Assembly (NCBI RefSeq): GCF_000424325.1
Contig: NZ_AUJR01000003.1
Location: 124,001 to 188,000, forward strand
Source: [Clostridium] clostridioforme AGR2157
GTDB lineage: Bacteria; Bacillota; Clostridia; Lachnospirales; Lachnospiraceae
DNA: 64,000 nucleotides
Direction of reading: 5' to 3'
Part shown: positions 51,158 to 58,606 of the stretch, piece by piece
Numbering within the stretch: the first letter of the stretch is position 1
Layout: every line of letters starts with the position of its first letter
The notes under the pieces: model-generated
Databases searched by the model: none
Seen by the model: the letters and a program-made list of their open reading frames with translations, nothing else
What the model was told of the DNA's origin: nothing
Translations under genes and position numbers: made by a program

Positions 51158-52375
51158 TTGAAAGCAATTATACACGGCAGTGGAGGAGCCGATACAGATG
51201 GCTTGACCGCTATTGCCACTCACGTACTGAACGGAGAAATATTTTATGGAGCTGATAGTGATGAACCTCAGAGAGGAACCATGACAGTAAATAGTATACT
51301 GTCTTTTAGTGTAGCCGCATATAGTGGACGCCGAGTACTTTTGAAATGGCAGAATCCGTATGCGGCTCCTGGAAAACCTTATTGCGGAGTAATAATAAAA
51401 GCCAGTACGGGTGGATATCCAGCTTGGAATGCGCCTACTTGGGATGCAATTTATACAGGAGCAGGAGACAATGTTACTCCTGGAGGCTGGTCACAAGCAT
51501 TTATGGATTTACCAGCATTAAATACCACTTATTATTTTACATGCTTTGGGTATGCCACAACAAACTTTGGAAAGATATACAGTCCGGTATATGACCCAGC
51601 ATCTATTAAGAAGGCATCAGTAACTACTGGTGTAATGCAATTGATTACCATTACGGGTACACAGAATTATACAATCCCCGAAGGATTCTCTATACTGGAT
51701 ATATTTTGCCTTGGTGGAGGTGGCGGTGGAGCACAATCGAGAAAAGAACCATATGACCTATCTGCAATAGGCGGCGGCGGAGGTGGCGGCGGATATACAA
51801 TTACTGTATTTAACATTGCCGTTTCTGCTGGACAGGTGATAAATTGTTTTGTTGGTGCTGGTGGAAATTCTAACAATAATGGTGGAGGGACTTCTGTATG
51901 GCGAGATGGCGTTTCATTATGCAATGCTGATGGTGGATATAGCGGGCAGTCACCAAATTCAAATAACGCTAATGGCGGTGCTGGAGGTTCTGGTGGAGGT
52001 GGTGGATGTTTCGACAATACCAGTGGTTACGGTGGTTCAGATGGTAATCCTGGTGGAGGGTGGTCCAGTACTACAGGGAGTTCCAGTTCAGGAGGGGCCG
52101 GACAAGGCCGTACCACCAGAGCATTTGGAGAGCCACAGGGTACATTATATTCTGGCGGAGGTTCCGGAGGAGCCGGTCAGCGTAGGACAGGCACAACGGC
52201 TAATGTTGGTAGTCCTGGTTCTGGTGGCGGGGCCTATGGAGGCCGCGGGAATGTTGTCGGAGGTTCTGCTTCGCCTAATACGGGCGGTGGCGGAGGTGGC
52301 GGAGGTAGCCTTGGGAATACTGAAATGCCTGGAGGTACTGGTGGCTCAGGAATCATTTTATTGAGATTAAGATAG
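51158..52375 (+). CDS. Glycine-rich tail fibre/adhesin
   Basis: 405 aa from TTG. The N-terminal 150 residues are a fibronectin-like beta domain (VLLKWQNPYAAPG). From about 185 it is extremely Gly/Ser-rich (GGGGGG runs) and ends with GGSGIILLRLR, the typical end of glycine-rich receptor-binding tips (polyglycine-II sandwich). It probably decides host binding. Confidence 0.8.
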   Translation: MKAIIHGSGGADTDGLTAIATHVLNGEIFYGADSDEPQRGTMTVNSILSFSVAAYSGRRVLLKWQNPYAAPGKPYCGVIIKASTGGYPAWNAPTWDAIYTGAGDNVTPGGWSQAFMDLPALNTTYYFTCFGYATTNFGKIYSPVYDPASIKKASVTTGVMQLITITGTQNYTIPEGFSILDIFCLGGGGGGAQSRKEPYDLSAIGGGGGGGGYTITVFNIAVSAGQVINCFVGAGGNSNNNGGGTSVWRDGVSLCNADGGYSGQSPNSNNANGGAGGSGGGGGCFDNTSGYGGSDGNPGGGWSSTTGSSSSGGAGQGRTTRAFGEPQGTLYSGGGSGGAGQRRTGTTANVGSPGSGGGAYGGRGNVVGGSASPNTGGGGGGGGSLGNTEMPGGTGGSGIILLRLR

Positions 52376-52385
52376 GAGGACTAAT

Positions 52386-52691
52386 ATGGTAGCACACGAA
52401 GTATTCGCAATGATATCCGACGAAACGGTACAGAATGTTGTTGTGGCATATAACTATGAAGAGGTCAACCGAATAACACGGTGCGTATATGGTGACGATG
52501 CCTTTGCGGTTGATTGTCTGCAATATCCCTGTGAGATAGGAGATAAGTACATAAACGGCGTATTTTACAAGGCCGATGGGATAACACCAATCAATAGGCT
52601 ACCGACTGATAAGGAAGAGATTCAGCAGTTAAAAGCAGATAATGCACAGTTAACAGTAGCAATGGCAGACATGATAGGAGGTGCAATGTAA
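52386..52691 (+). CDS. Small fibre-proximal protein
   Basis: 101 aa; C-terminal coiled part QQLKADNAQLTVAMADMIGG is as in XkdX-adjacent proteins. ATG preceded by AGGAGGACTAA. Stop overlaps next ATG region. Confidence 0.6.
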   Translation: MVAHEVFAMISDETVQNVVVAYNYEEVNRITRCVYGDDAFAVDCLQYPCEIGDKYINGVFYKADGITPINRLPTDKEEIQQLKADNAQLTVAMADMIGGAM

Positions 52692-52837
52692 TGTTATCCA
52701 ATATACAGCGCAACATCATTATCCGGGCCCTGCAGATTCGGAAAAATCAGGGGGAGGAACCGGCAGACATCCTGGATGGTTACAAGAACCTAACAGAAGA
52801 GGAAAAGGCAGAGCTGTTGGAAGCCTTGGACGAATAG
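52691..52837 (+). CDS. Small XkdX-region protein
   Basis: 48 aa, starts MLSNIQRNIIIRALQIRKNQ and is acidic at the end. It begins directly at the stop of the previous gene. Common small partner before the holin block. Confidence 0.65.
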   Translation: MLSNIQRNIIIRALQIRKNQGEEPADILDGYKNLTEEEKAELLEALDE

Positions 52838-52856
52838 GAAAGGTGAGGTATATGAT

Positions 52857-53108
52857 ATGCAGATACCCACGGATATCATGGTGGCGCTCATCGGCCTGCT
52901 TGGGAGCGCTGCGGGGGCTTTCGTAGGTGTGGTAACTTCCGCCAAGCTGACCAATTACCGGATTGAGCAGCTAGAAAAGAAGGTGGATAAGCACAATACT
53001 GTGATTGAACGCACATACAAGCTGGAGGAGACTCAGGCGGTCATACAGGAACAGATTAAGGTTGCCAACCATAGGATTGGTGACCTGGAAAAAGAAAGAG
53101 AGGAATAG
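52857..53108 (+). CDS. XhlA-like lysis-associated membrane protein
   Basis: 83 aa. One N-terminal membrane helix (IMVALIGLLGSAAGAFVGVV) followed by a coiled coil. Similar to haemolysin XhlA-type proteins that work with holin. Adjacent to the holin. Confidence 0.7.
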   Translation: MQIPTDIMVALIGLLGSAAGAFVGVVTSAKLTNYRIEQLEKKVDKHNTVIERTYKLEETQAVIQEQIKVANHRIGDLEKEREE

Positions 53109-53111
53109 AAT

Positions 53112-53366
53112 ATGGATTTATCATTTTTTAGCAATTATGCGGTGGCGGTCATTGTAGGCATTTGCTTGATTACAGGTTACATAGCAAAAAAGTGGGTGAA
53201 AGACCTGGACAACAAATACATCCCTACCATGGTGGCCATCCTGGGAGCAGCACTTAACATCTGGATTGCGGGAAGTGTAAGCCCGGATATCATTCTGGCC
53301 GGAGCCTTTAGCGGTCTTGCAAGTACAGGCCTGCATCAGGCGTTTAAACAGATGATAGAGGGTTAA
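53112..53366 (+). CDS. Holin
   Basis: 84 aa, two to three membrane helices (8-25, 37-55, 58-75) with a charged loop (KKWVKDLDNKYI). Placed right before the endolysin; makes holes that release or activate the lysin. Confidence 0.85.
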   Translation: MDLSFFSNYAVAVIVGICLITGYIAKKWVKDLDNKYIPTMVAILGAALNIWIAGSVSPDIILAGAFSGLASTGLHQAFKQMIEG

Positions 53367-53372
53367 GTGGCA

Positions 53373-53404
53373 GTTGCGATATCGCAACTTGTGACATCAC
53401 AACT
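53373..53404. repeat. Palindrome GTTGCGATATCGCAAC site 2, plus a second dyad
   Basis: The 16-bp palindrome (53373-53388) recurs from 35123-35138. It is followed by TTGTGA-CA-TCACAA (53389-53402), a related dyad. Both lie between holin and endolysin. Confidence 0.88.
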
Positions 53405-53410
53405 TTTTAT

Positions 53411-53442
53411 GGCCTGGGAGTAAGTCCCGGGCCTTATCTTTT
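53411..53442 (+). terminator. Terminator-like hairpin between holin and endolysin
   Basis: GGCCTGGGA (53411-53419) pairs with TCCCGGGCC (53425-53433), then TTATCTTTT. It would lower endolysin expression relative to holin unless antiterminated. Confidence 0.65.
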
Positions 53443-53457
53443 GATTGGAGGTACGAT

Positions 53458-54231
53458 ATGAGTAAAACAGCAGCAGGTTTAATTGAACATTGCAAGGACA
53501 AGCTTGGCACACCCTACGTCTACGGCGCCAAGGGTGAGGTCCTTACCCAAGCCATACTGGATAGGTTGGCCCGGGAGAACCCAGGCACATACACATCTAC
53601 TTACAAGGCCAAGGCCGCCAAGTACATAGGTCGGCGCTGCACGGACTGCTCCGGCCTCATCAGCTGGTATACCGGGCGCATCCGCGGCAGCTACAACTAT
53701 CACGATACAGCTACGGAGCGGGTGAGCATTGACCACCTCAATGAGACCATGGTCGGCTGGGCGCTTTGGAAACCTGGACACATCGGGGTGTACATAGGCG
53801 ATGGATACTGTATCGAGGCCAAGGGCATCAACTATGGCACAATCCAATCAAAGGTGTCTGCCACGCCCTGGCAGAAGGCATTGAAGCTCTGCGACATCGA
53901 CTACACGCCGGTCCCGGTGACATACACCCAGGGCTTCCAGCCGGCCGCAGACGGGCAGCGCTGGTGGTACCAGTTTGCGGATGGCAGTTATGCGGCCAAC
54001 GGCTGGTACTGGCTCCGGGAGGCTACGGACGGCACCTGCGGTTGGTATCTGTTTGACAGCGAGGGCTACATGCTGACCGGCTACCAGACGGATGCAGCCG
54101 GGGACGCATTTTTGTTGTGTCCGGTCAAGGGCTCTGACGAGGGGAAGTGCATGATTACAGATGCCAGGGGCGTGCTCCGTATAGCGGAGGAGTACGACAT
54201 GATAAATAGACGGTATGTGTTTGCGTGGTAG
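53458..54231 (+). CDS. Endolysin: NlpC/P60 endopeptidase with C-terminal wall-binding repeats
   Basis: 257 aa. NlpC/P60 active Cys64 in TDCSGLISW and His108 in PGHIGVYIGDG. The C-terminal ~90 residues have aromatic repeats (WWYQFADGSYAANGWYWL; CGWYLFDSEGYMLTG) like choline/cell-wall-binding modules. No signal peptide, so it needs the holin. Confidence 0.9.
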   Translation: MSKTAAGLIEHCKDKLGTPYVYGAKGEVLTQAILDRLARENPGTYTSTYKAKAAKYIGRRCTDCSGLISWYTGRIRGSYNYHDTATERVSIDHLNETMVGWALWKPGHIGVYIGDGYCIEAKGINYGTIQSKVSATPWQKALKLCDIDYTPVPVTYTQGFQPAADGQRWWYQFADGSYAANGWYWLREATDGTCGWYLFDSEGYMLTGYQTDAAGDAFLLCPVKGSDEGKCMITDARGVLRIAEEYDMINRRYVFAW

Positions 54232-54240
54232 ATTACCGAA

Positions 54241-54259
54241 GGGCGCTGCAGTAGCGCCC
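54241..54259. terminator. Hairpin between convergent endolysin and Spo0A-like genes
   Basis: GGGCGCT/AGCGCCC with 5-nt loop, between the two stop codons. No strong T-run. Confidence 0.6.
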
Positions 54260-54267
54260 TGACTTAC

Positions 54268-54609
54268 TCAATCATAATAATGGCGTACAACATAATGAGC
54301 CAGCGCATCTATAAAGGCGCCGTTTCGTGGCTTTTGTGCCAATTCAAAGCCGAAAACCTGGTTTAAAAGATTCCGGTCGCCATGGAGCCAGATAGTATTG
54401 ATGATGGTGCGAATATTGCGTTCTACACATCCTACAGATGTTTTATACCGAACCGCAATTTCTACGTATAGTCCTTTTGATATATAGGAAAGCAGATCCG
54501 GTTCATGAACTGAGCGGATTACACCATAGATAGTATAGCGGAATCCTATGTAGGAATTATTGACGCCAAGCCGTCGAAGCAAGTTACTGGTTTCTCTTTC
54601 GTATTTCAT
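54268..54609 (-). CDS. Stand-alone Spo0A C-terminal (DNA-binding) domain protein
   Basis: 113 aa. Nearly the whole protein aligns by eye with the Spo0A effector domain: LLRRLGVNNSYIGFRYT (helix A), then SKGLYVEIAVRYKTSVGCVE with the recognition helix VERNIRTIINTIW, and QVFGFELAQKPRNGAFIDAL at the end. There is no receiver domain, so it is free of phosphorelay control. AGGAGG lies 7 nt before the ATG at 54609; longer upstream codons are not supported. It is leftward and the last phage gene, next to truncated cotJC. It may bind 0A-like boxes, acting on phage or sporulation genes (inference). Confidence 0.85.
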   Translation of the reverse strand: MKYERETSNLLRRLGVNNSYIGFRYTIYGVIRSVHEPDLLSYISKGLYVEIAVRYKTSVGCVERNIRTIINTIWLHGDRNLLNQVFGFELAQKPRNGAFIDALAHYVVRHYYD

Positions 54610-54794
54610 GCTAGCCCTCCTAAAATTTTTTACATTATAAAAGTAACTATTAGGAGGGGGACTATCAAGGGAAGGGGGACAACAAAAAGTTACAAAAGGT
54701 ATCATAAAATGCGGGAAGATAAATGGGGAATGATTCTTTTGGGGTAGGCCGGCATACATAGGGTCTGGTTCAGATAGATTTCCAAAAAAACATA

Positions 54795-54823
54795 CTGACA
54801 TTGCCTTAATGCCATGCTATAAT
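54795..54823 (+). promoter_or_regulatory. SigA-type promoter pointing into cotJC
   Basis: CTGACA (54795-54800), 17-bp spacer, TATAAT (54818-54823). Transcription would run through the hairpin at 54834 and into the cotJC remnant. Confidence 0.75.
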
Positions 54824-54833
54824 AAAACCAGAA

Positions 54834-54863
54834 AAGCCTCCGGAACCATGATTCCAGGGGCTT
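54834..54863 (+). terminator. Hairpin at the right prophage edge
   Basis: AAGCCTCCGGAA (54834-54845) pairs with TTCCAGGGGCTT (54852-54863) with one mismatch and one G-T pair. There is no T-run, so it may be a decayed terminator or part of an attachment region. Confidence 0.5.
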
Positions 54864-54874
54864 AATCTAATCAT

Positions 54875-55435
54875 ATGTTATTGACATCCGGTGGGCCGGA
54901 CGGCGAAATGGGCGCCTCCATGCGTTATCTTTCCCAGCGCTACGCCATGCCATATAAAGAGTGCAAGGGAACCCTGACCGACATCGGTACAGAGGAGCTT
55001 GCCCATCTGGAAATCGTGGCTGCCATCATTCATCAGCTGACAAAGGGACTGACTGCTGACCAGCTGGTAGAGCAGGGCTTTGGACCTTACTATATCGACC
55101 ACACCACCGGTATCTGGCCCCAGGCAGCAGGTGGGATTCCTTTTAATGCATGTGAGTTCCAGTCCAAGGGAGACGTGATTACGGACCTTCATGAGGATAT
55201 GGCCGCAGAGCAGAAAGCCAGGAGCACCTATGACAATATTCTGCGCGTTGTCAAGGATTATGACGTCTGTGAACCCATTAAATTCCTGAGGGAAAGGGAA
55301 GTCGTTCATTATCAGAGATTCGGTGAACTGCTGCGCATCACTCAGGAGAAACTGGACAGCAGGAATTTCTATGCGTTCAATCCTGCCTTCGATGTGCCTG
55401 CACCATCCTGCCAGGACCAGATGAGACAGATGTAA
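54875..55435 (+). pseudogene. cotJC: CotJC/manganese-catalase-like spore coat protein lacking its N-terminus
   Basis: The frame from GGPDGEMGAS (54890) to the end is intact CotJC: TDIGTEELAHLEIV holds metal-binding Glu/His, and AAEQKARSTY and REREVVHYQRF the second half of the dimanganese site. Family proteins start about 28-29 residues earlier (MW-YEKKLQYP type). Here only the unrelated codons MLLTS precede, without a ribosome site. cotJA, cotJB and the missing 5' part are not in the window. Confidence 0.85.
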
Positions 55436-55509
55436 GGTCATCCTGTCCACACCGACACAGGTGCTTGAATCAGTCTGTTTTATACAAATTCTATACAAAT
55501 TTATATGTG

Positions 55510-55556
55510 AAAGGCGCTGCGGGCCATCTGGCAAAACCAGAGGCCGCAGCGCCTTT
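55510..55556 (+). terminator. Terminator of cotJC
   Basis: A long stem (AAAGGCGCTGCGG arm 55510-55531 with 55537-55556) ending in CTTTCTTT. Confidence 0.9.
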
Positions 55557-55626
55557 CTTTGATTTTACTGATATATCATACATATCATCTGTTTTTTCCG
55601 GCAGGGCCAAAACATCCTCCGATTCA

Positions 55627-56235
55627 TCAGCCGTCCATACAGTTTTCCAATCTCACCAGCTCCCCGCCAATGAGTTCCACATCCTCCTCCTGGTGGGTTG
55701 ATAGAATTAAAAGCCTTCCGTCCTGTTTTTCCCTGATATATGAAATGACATTGCGTTTCAATTCGTCATCCATACCGGTAAAGGGTTCGTCCATGAGAAG
55801 GATACGTGAGGGGGTGAGGAGGGCCCGAATGACGGCTACCCGGCGCTTCATGCCGCCGCTTAAGGTGGACACAGGGCGGTTCAGGCATTCCTCCGGAAGC
55901 AGGCGGGCCAGTTCCCATTTAATGCGGGACGCTTTGACCAGCCGCCCGGCACACATTGATACATTTTCAATGGGGGAAAAGGATTCGCAGAGCCGGTCTT
56001 CCTGAAAAACAGCAGAAACAGTCAGGGAATCCATGTCCTGAGGTTTTCCATCTGCGAGTATCAAGCCATGGTCCGCCTGTTCCATCCCCATGAGAATGCG
56101 CAGCAGAGTGGTTTTGCCTGAACCGGACGGACTCATCAGACAATAGCATTGTCCCTGATGAAAGGACAGGTTCAGGTTCCTTAATACGGGCAGCCCGTCA
56201 AATGATTTAGAGATATTTTTTAATTCCAGGGTCAT
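55627..56235 (-). CDS. ABC transporter ATPase (SsuB/TauB/NrtD type)
   Basis: 202 aa. Walker A SPSGSGKTT (residues about 36-44), signature LSGGMKRRVAV, Walker B ILLMDEP, H-loop STHQ. Energises uptake with the permease and binding protein upstream on the same strand. The ATG at 56235 is chosen for its GAGGAG site. Shorter than the usual ~250 aa, lacking the C-terminal tail. Confidence 0.88.
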   Translation of the reverse strand: MTLELKNISKSFDGLPVLRNLNLSFHQGQCYCLMSPSGSGKTTLLRILMGMEQADHGLILADGKPQDMDSLTVSAVFQEDRLCESFSPIENVSMCAGRLVKASRIKWELARLLPEECLNRPVSTLSGGMKRRVAVIRALLTPSRILLMDEPFTGMDDELKRNVISYIREKQDGRLLILSTHQEEDVELIGGELVRLENCMDG

Positions 56236-56249
56236 TCCATACACGCTCC

Positions 56250-56999
56250 TCAATGCTTTATTTTCTTTAACAGATAAAGAAAGAAACGCTCAAACAGTGC
56301 GCTTATTACTATGATGACAAAGGTCCAGGCAAAGAGTCCGGCCGTGTCAAGATACAGCTTGGAGTAGTACAGCTGTTCTCCGATGGAACCTTCTGGTATG
56401 CCGATGACTTCCGCGGCCACGCCGGATTTCCAGCTCATCCCAAGGGCAGTCCCGCACCCATTTACAAGGTATGGCAGGAGGGCCGGCACATAGATATAGT
56501 GAATACGCTTCCATATGGGCATACGGAAGACCCGGGCCATTTCCAGCAGTTTCTTATCCGTATGTTCCAGCCCGGACAGGGTGCTTACATAGACCATGGG
56601 CACCACCACCAGAAAGGAGGTGAACACTGCCAGGTTGCGGGAGCCAATCCATATCAGTGCCAGGATGATGAAGGAGGCAACGGGTACGGACTTAATCAGC
56701 AGCATGACCGGGTCCAGCAGTTCTTTTACCAGGGGAAAGAGATAGGCCAGGCTTCCCAGGAGGATGCTTAAGAAAAAGGCCCCCAGGAAACCAAGACTTA
56801 TCCTGGCAAAGGAATTCAGGATGGTGGTCCGGAAGGAAGGGTCCGCTGCCTGTTCTGCCAGGGCCTTTATCATGTCCAGAGGGCCTACGAATATTATGTT
56901 GTTGTGTATCAGCAGATTGGCTGCCTGCCATACTGCAATCCAGAACAGCCAAACCAGATATTTTCTTATTCGTGTGTTGTGATTTGTGGGTTGATTCAT
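56250..56999 (-). CDS. ABC transporter permease (SsuC type)
   Basis: 249 aa with six hydrophobic segments and the BPD inner-membrane motif region (EMARVFRMPIWKRIHYIYVP, about 155-174). GMSWKSGVAAEVIGIPEGSI is typical for the sulfonate/nitrate/taurine group. ATG 56999 has GGAG upstream. The middle gene of a three-gene operon. Confidence 0.9.
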   Translation of the reverse strand: MNQPTNHNTRIRKYLVWLFWIAVWQAANLLIHNNIIFVGPLDMIKALAEQAADPSFRTTILNSFARISLGFLGAFFLSILLGSLAYLFPLVKELLDPVMLLIKSVPVASFIILALIWIGSRNLAVFTSFLVVVPMVYVSTLSGLEHTDKKLLEMARVFRMPIWKRIHYIYVPALLPYLVNGCGTALGMSWKSGVAAEVIGIPEGSIGEQLYYSKLYLDTAGLFAWTFVIIVISALFERFFLYLLKKIKH

Positions 57000-57023
57000 G
57001 AGTGATGTCTCCGCAATCAAGGG

Positions 57024-58199
57024 TTAGGGCATATAGTAAAAATCATCTCCGGGCATCTGTCCGCCGATGGATTTGGGGTCCTGCCCATTTAAGGTGGAGA
57101 GGTAGCCGCTTAAGGCATCCTTCATCTCCTGTCCGGTCAGGCATACAATATTGCAGTAGGGAAGGGCTTTCTGGGCAATGGGGGCCTTCTCCACAATACC
57201 CTGCTTGGCAATCAGCCTGGCGGCGTCCTCTGTATGTTCCGTGGCAAAAAGGGTGGAGGCCTCATGGTCCTTTATGAAGTCTGCAACAGGGGAACGGTTC
57301 TCTCTGAGAAAATCGCTGCGCACCAGGGTAACGCCTGTTACCAGCATACTTCCTGTGTCCTTGTTCAGCATGTTCCACTGTTCCGTAAAATCCAGCACTG
57401 TTTTTAAGTCCGGGTTCTGGATGCAGGCAGCAGTGGCAAAAGGCTGAGGCAGAACGCCGATGGCACTGGAATCCTGCTTTAACAGGGATGCCACTTCAGT
57501 GGCCTCGGATTTGAACTGCAGGTCCACATCAGATGCAGAAAGGCCATTTTCCTTTAAAAGGTAATTCATGACGTATTCAGGTGTGGTTCCCTTTCCTGTC
57601 ATGTAAATGGTGCGTCCCTTTAAGTCGGACATGGAGGTGATGGAATCATCTGAGGCCACTACATAGAGGACGCCCAGGGTATTGATATCCAGGACGGTGA
57701 TATTTCCCTGGGTCTTGGCGTAGAGCACACTGGCAACATTGGCAGGCAGCAGGGCAATATCCAGGACGCCGTCTGCAATTTTGCCCACCAGTTCATCAGC
57801 CTTGCCGGCCATGGTGAATTCATAGACATTGGAAGTCTCGCCCTTGGAGGCCTTGTCCATCAGGGATACAAGTCCCATGGAGGTAGGGCCTTTTAGGGAG
57901 CCTATGCGGATGGCTGCCTGGCAGTTCAGCTTGTTTTCATCGGAACCCGTGTTCAGTTCATCGCCGGAACCGGATTCAGAGTCAGGGGAGGACGCTGCAC
58001 CGGAAGGGCTTTCTGAAGCCTGGTCCCGGGCGGTTTTGTCACCGGTCTGGGCTATGGTCTGCGCCACGGTCTTTGCTTCAGTCTGTGCTTTAGTCTGAGA
58101 TTCTGTGCCAGGTGTGCCTGAGGTGCTCTTGCCGCATCCGCCCAGCACCAGGGAGACACCCATAAATGCCATTAAAAGTAAGGAAATATGTTTTTTCAT
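57024..58199 (-). CDS. Substrate-binding lipoprotein (SsuA/NMT1-like)
   Basis: 391 aa. Signal peptide with lipobox LGGC (Cys22), then a Thr/Gln/Ser-rich linker with AQT repeats (about 35-85), then a periplasmic-binding fold (IRIGSLKGPTSMGLVSLMDK onward). Family members bind sulfonates, nitrate or pyrimidine precursors; the substrate is not determinable. Encoded first in the leftward transporter operon. Confidence 0.87.
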   Translation of the reverse strand: MKKHISLLLMAFMGVSLVLGGCGKSTSGTPGTESQTKAQTEAKTVAQTIAQTGDKTARDQASESPSGAASSPDSESGSGDELNTGSDENKLNCQAAIRIGSLKGPTSMGLVSLMDKASKGETSNVYEFTMAGKADELVGKIADGVLDIALLPANVASVLYAKTQGNITVLDINTLGVLYVVASDDSITSMSDLKGRTIYMTGKGTTPEYVMNYLLKENGLSASDVDLQFKSEATEVASLLKQDSSAIGVLPQPFATAACIQNPDLKTVLDFTEQWNMLNKDTGSMLVTGVTLVRSDFLRENRSPVADFIKDHEASTLFATEHTEDAARLIAKQGIVEKAPIAQKALPYCNIVCLTGQEMKDALSGYLSTLNGQDPKSIGGQMPGDDFYYMP

Positions 58200-58281
58200 A
58201 ATACTTCAACTCCTCTCGTAAATATCATTAACTATAGCACAACAGGTCTGTCTTTTCTATAAAATATTTGAGAAATATTAT

Positions 58282-58295
58282 TGATATAAATATCA
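58282..58295. promoter_or_regulatory. Candidate operator in the divergent region
   Basis: TGATATAAATATCA, a perfect 14-bp palindrome, lies between the transporter and hydrogenase operons and could control either. The regulator is unknown. Confidence 0.45.
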
Positions 58296-58364
58296 CAGTG
58301 TGAGATAATTAAGCCATGGTTTGGGGTGAGCCCATAATACACGCAGATAGTGGAGGAATAAGGG

Positions 58365-58604
58365 ATGAAAGTAACGATATGTATTGGAAGCGCCTGTCAT
58401 TTAAAGGGATCCAGGGAGATTATCAGTAAGCTCCAGAAGCTGGTAGATGAGAACGGCCTGTCTGATAAGGTGGACTTAAACGGTGCGTTCTGTTCCGGCA
58501 ATTGTGACCATGGAGTGTGCGTGACGGTGGAGGGCGAGTTGTACTCCCTGAAGCCGGAAGATACAGAAGAATTTTTTGAAAATGAGATTAGGGGGAGACT
58601 TTGA
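58365..58604 (+). CDS. Thioredoxin-like [2Fe-2S] ferredoxin (HydC/NuoE-like)
   Basis: 79 aa. CIGSACHLKGS at the start and CSGNCDHGVC later supply the four cluster Cys of the thioredoxin-like ferredoxin fold. It overlaps the start region of the hydrogenase gene and probably passes electrons to it. RBS GTGGAGGAATAAGGG. Confidence 0.87.
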   Translation: MKVTICIGSACHLKGSREIISKLQKLVDENGLSDKVDLNGAFCSGNCDHGVCVTVEGELYSLKPEDTEEFFENEIRGRL

Positions 58605-58606
58605 TT

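Larger units (their letters stand above)
11096..54870. mobile_element. Contractile-tailed (PBSX/XkdK-type) prophage, probably packaging-defective
   Basis: A complete temperate-phage order is present: leftward integrase and repressor, then rightward early, late regulator, terminase, head, tail, baseplate, fibre and lysis genes. The tail sheath and baseplate J proteins indicate a myovirus-like contractile tail. Borders are approximate: the left is the tRNA-like half site, the right is where cotJC coding sequence resumes. No matching direct repeat was found at the two ends by eye. terL is frameshifted, so particles with DNA are unlikely unless this is repaired or supplied in trans. Confidence 0.9.
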
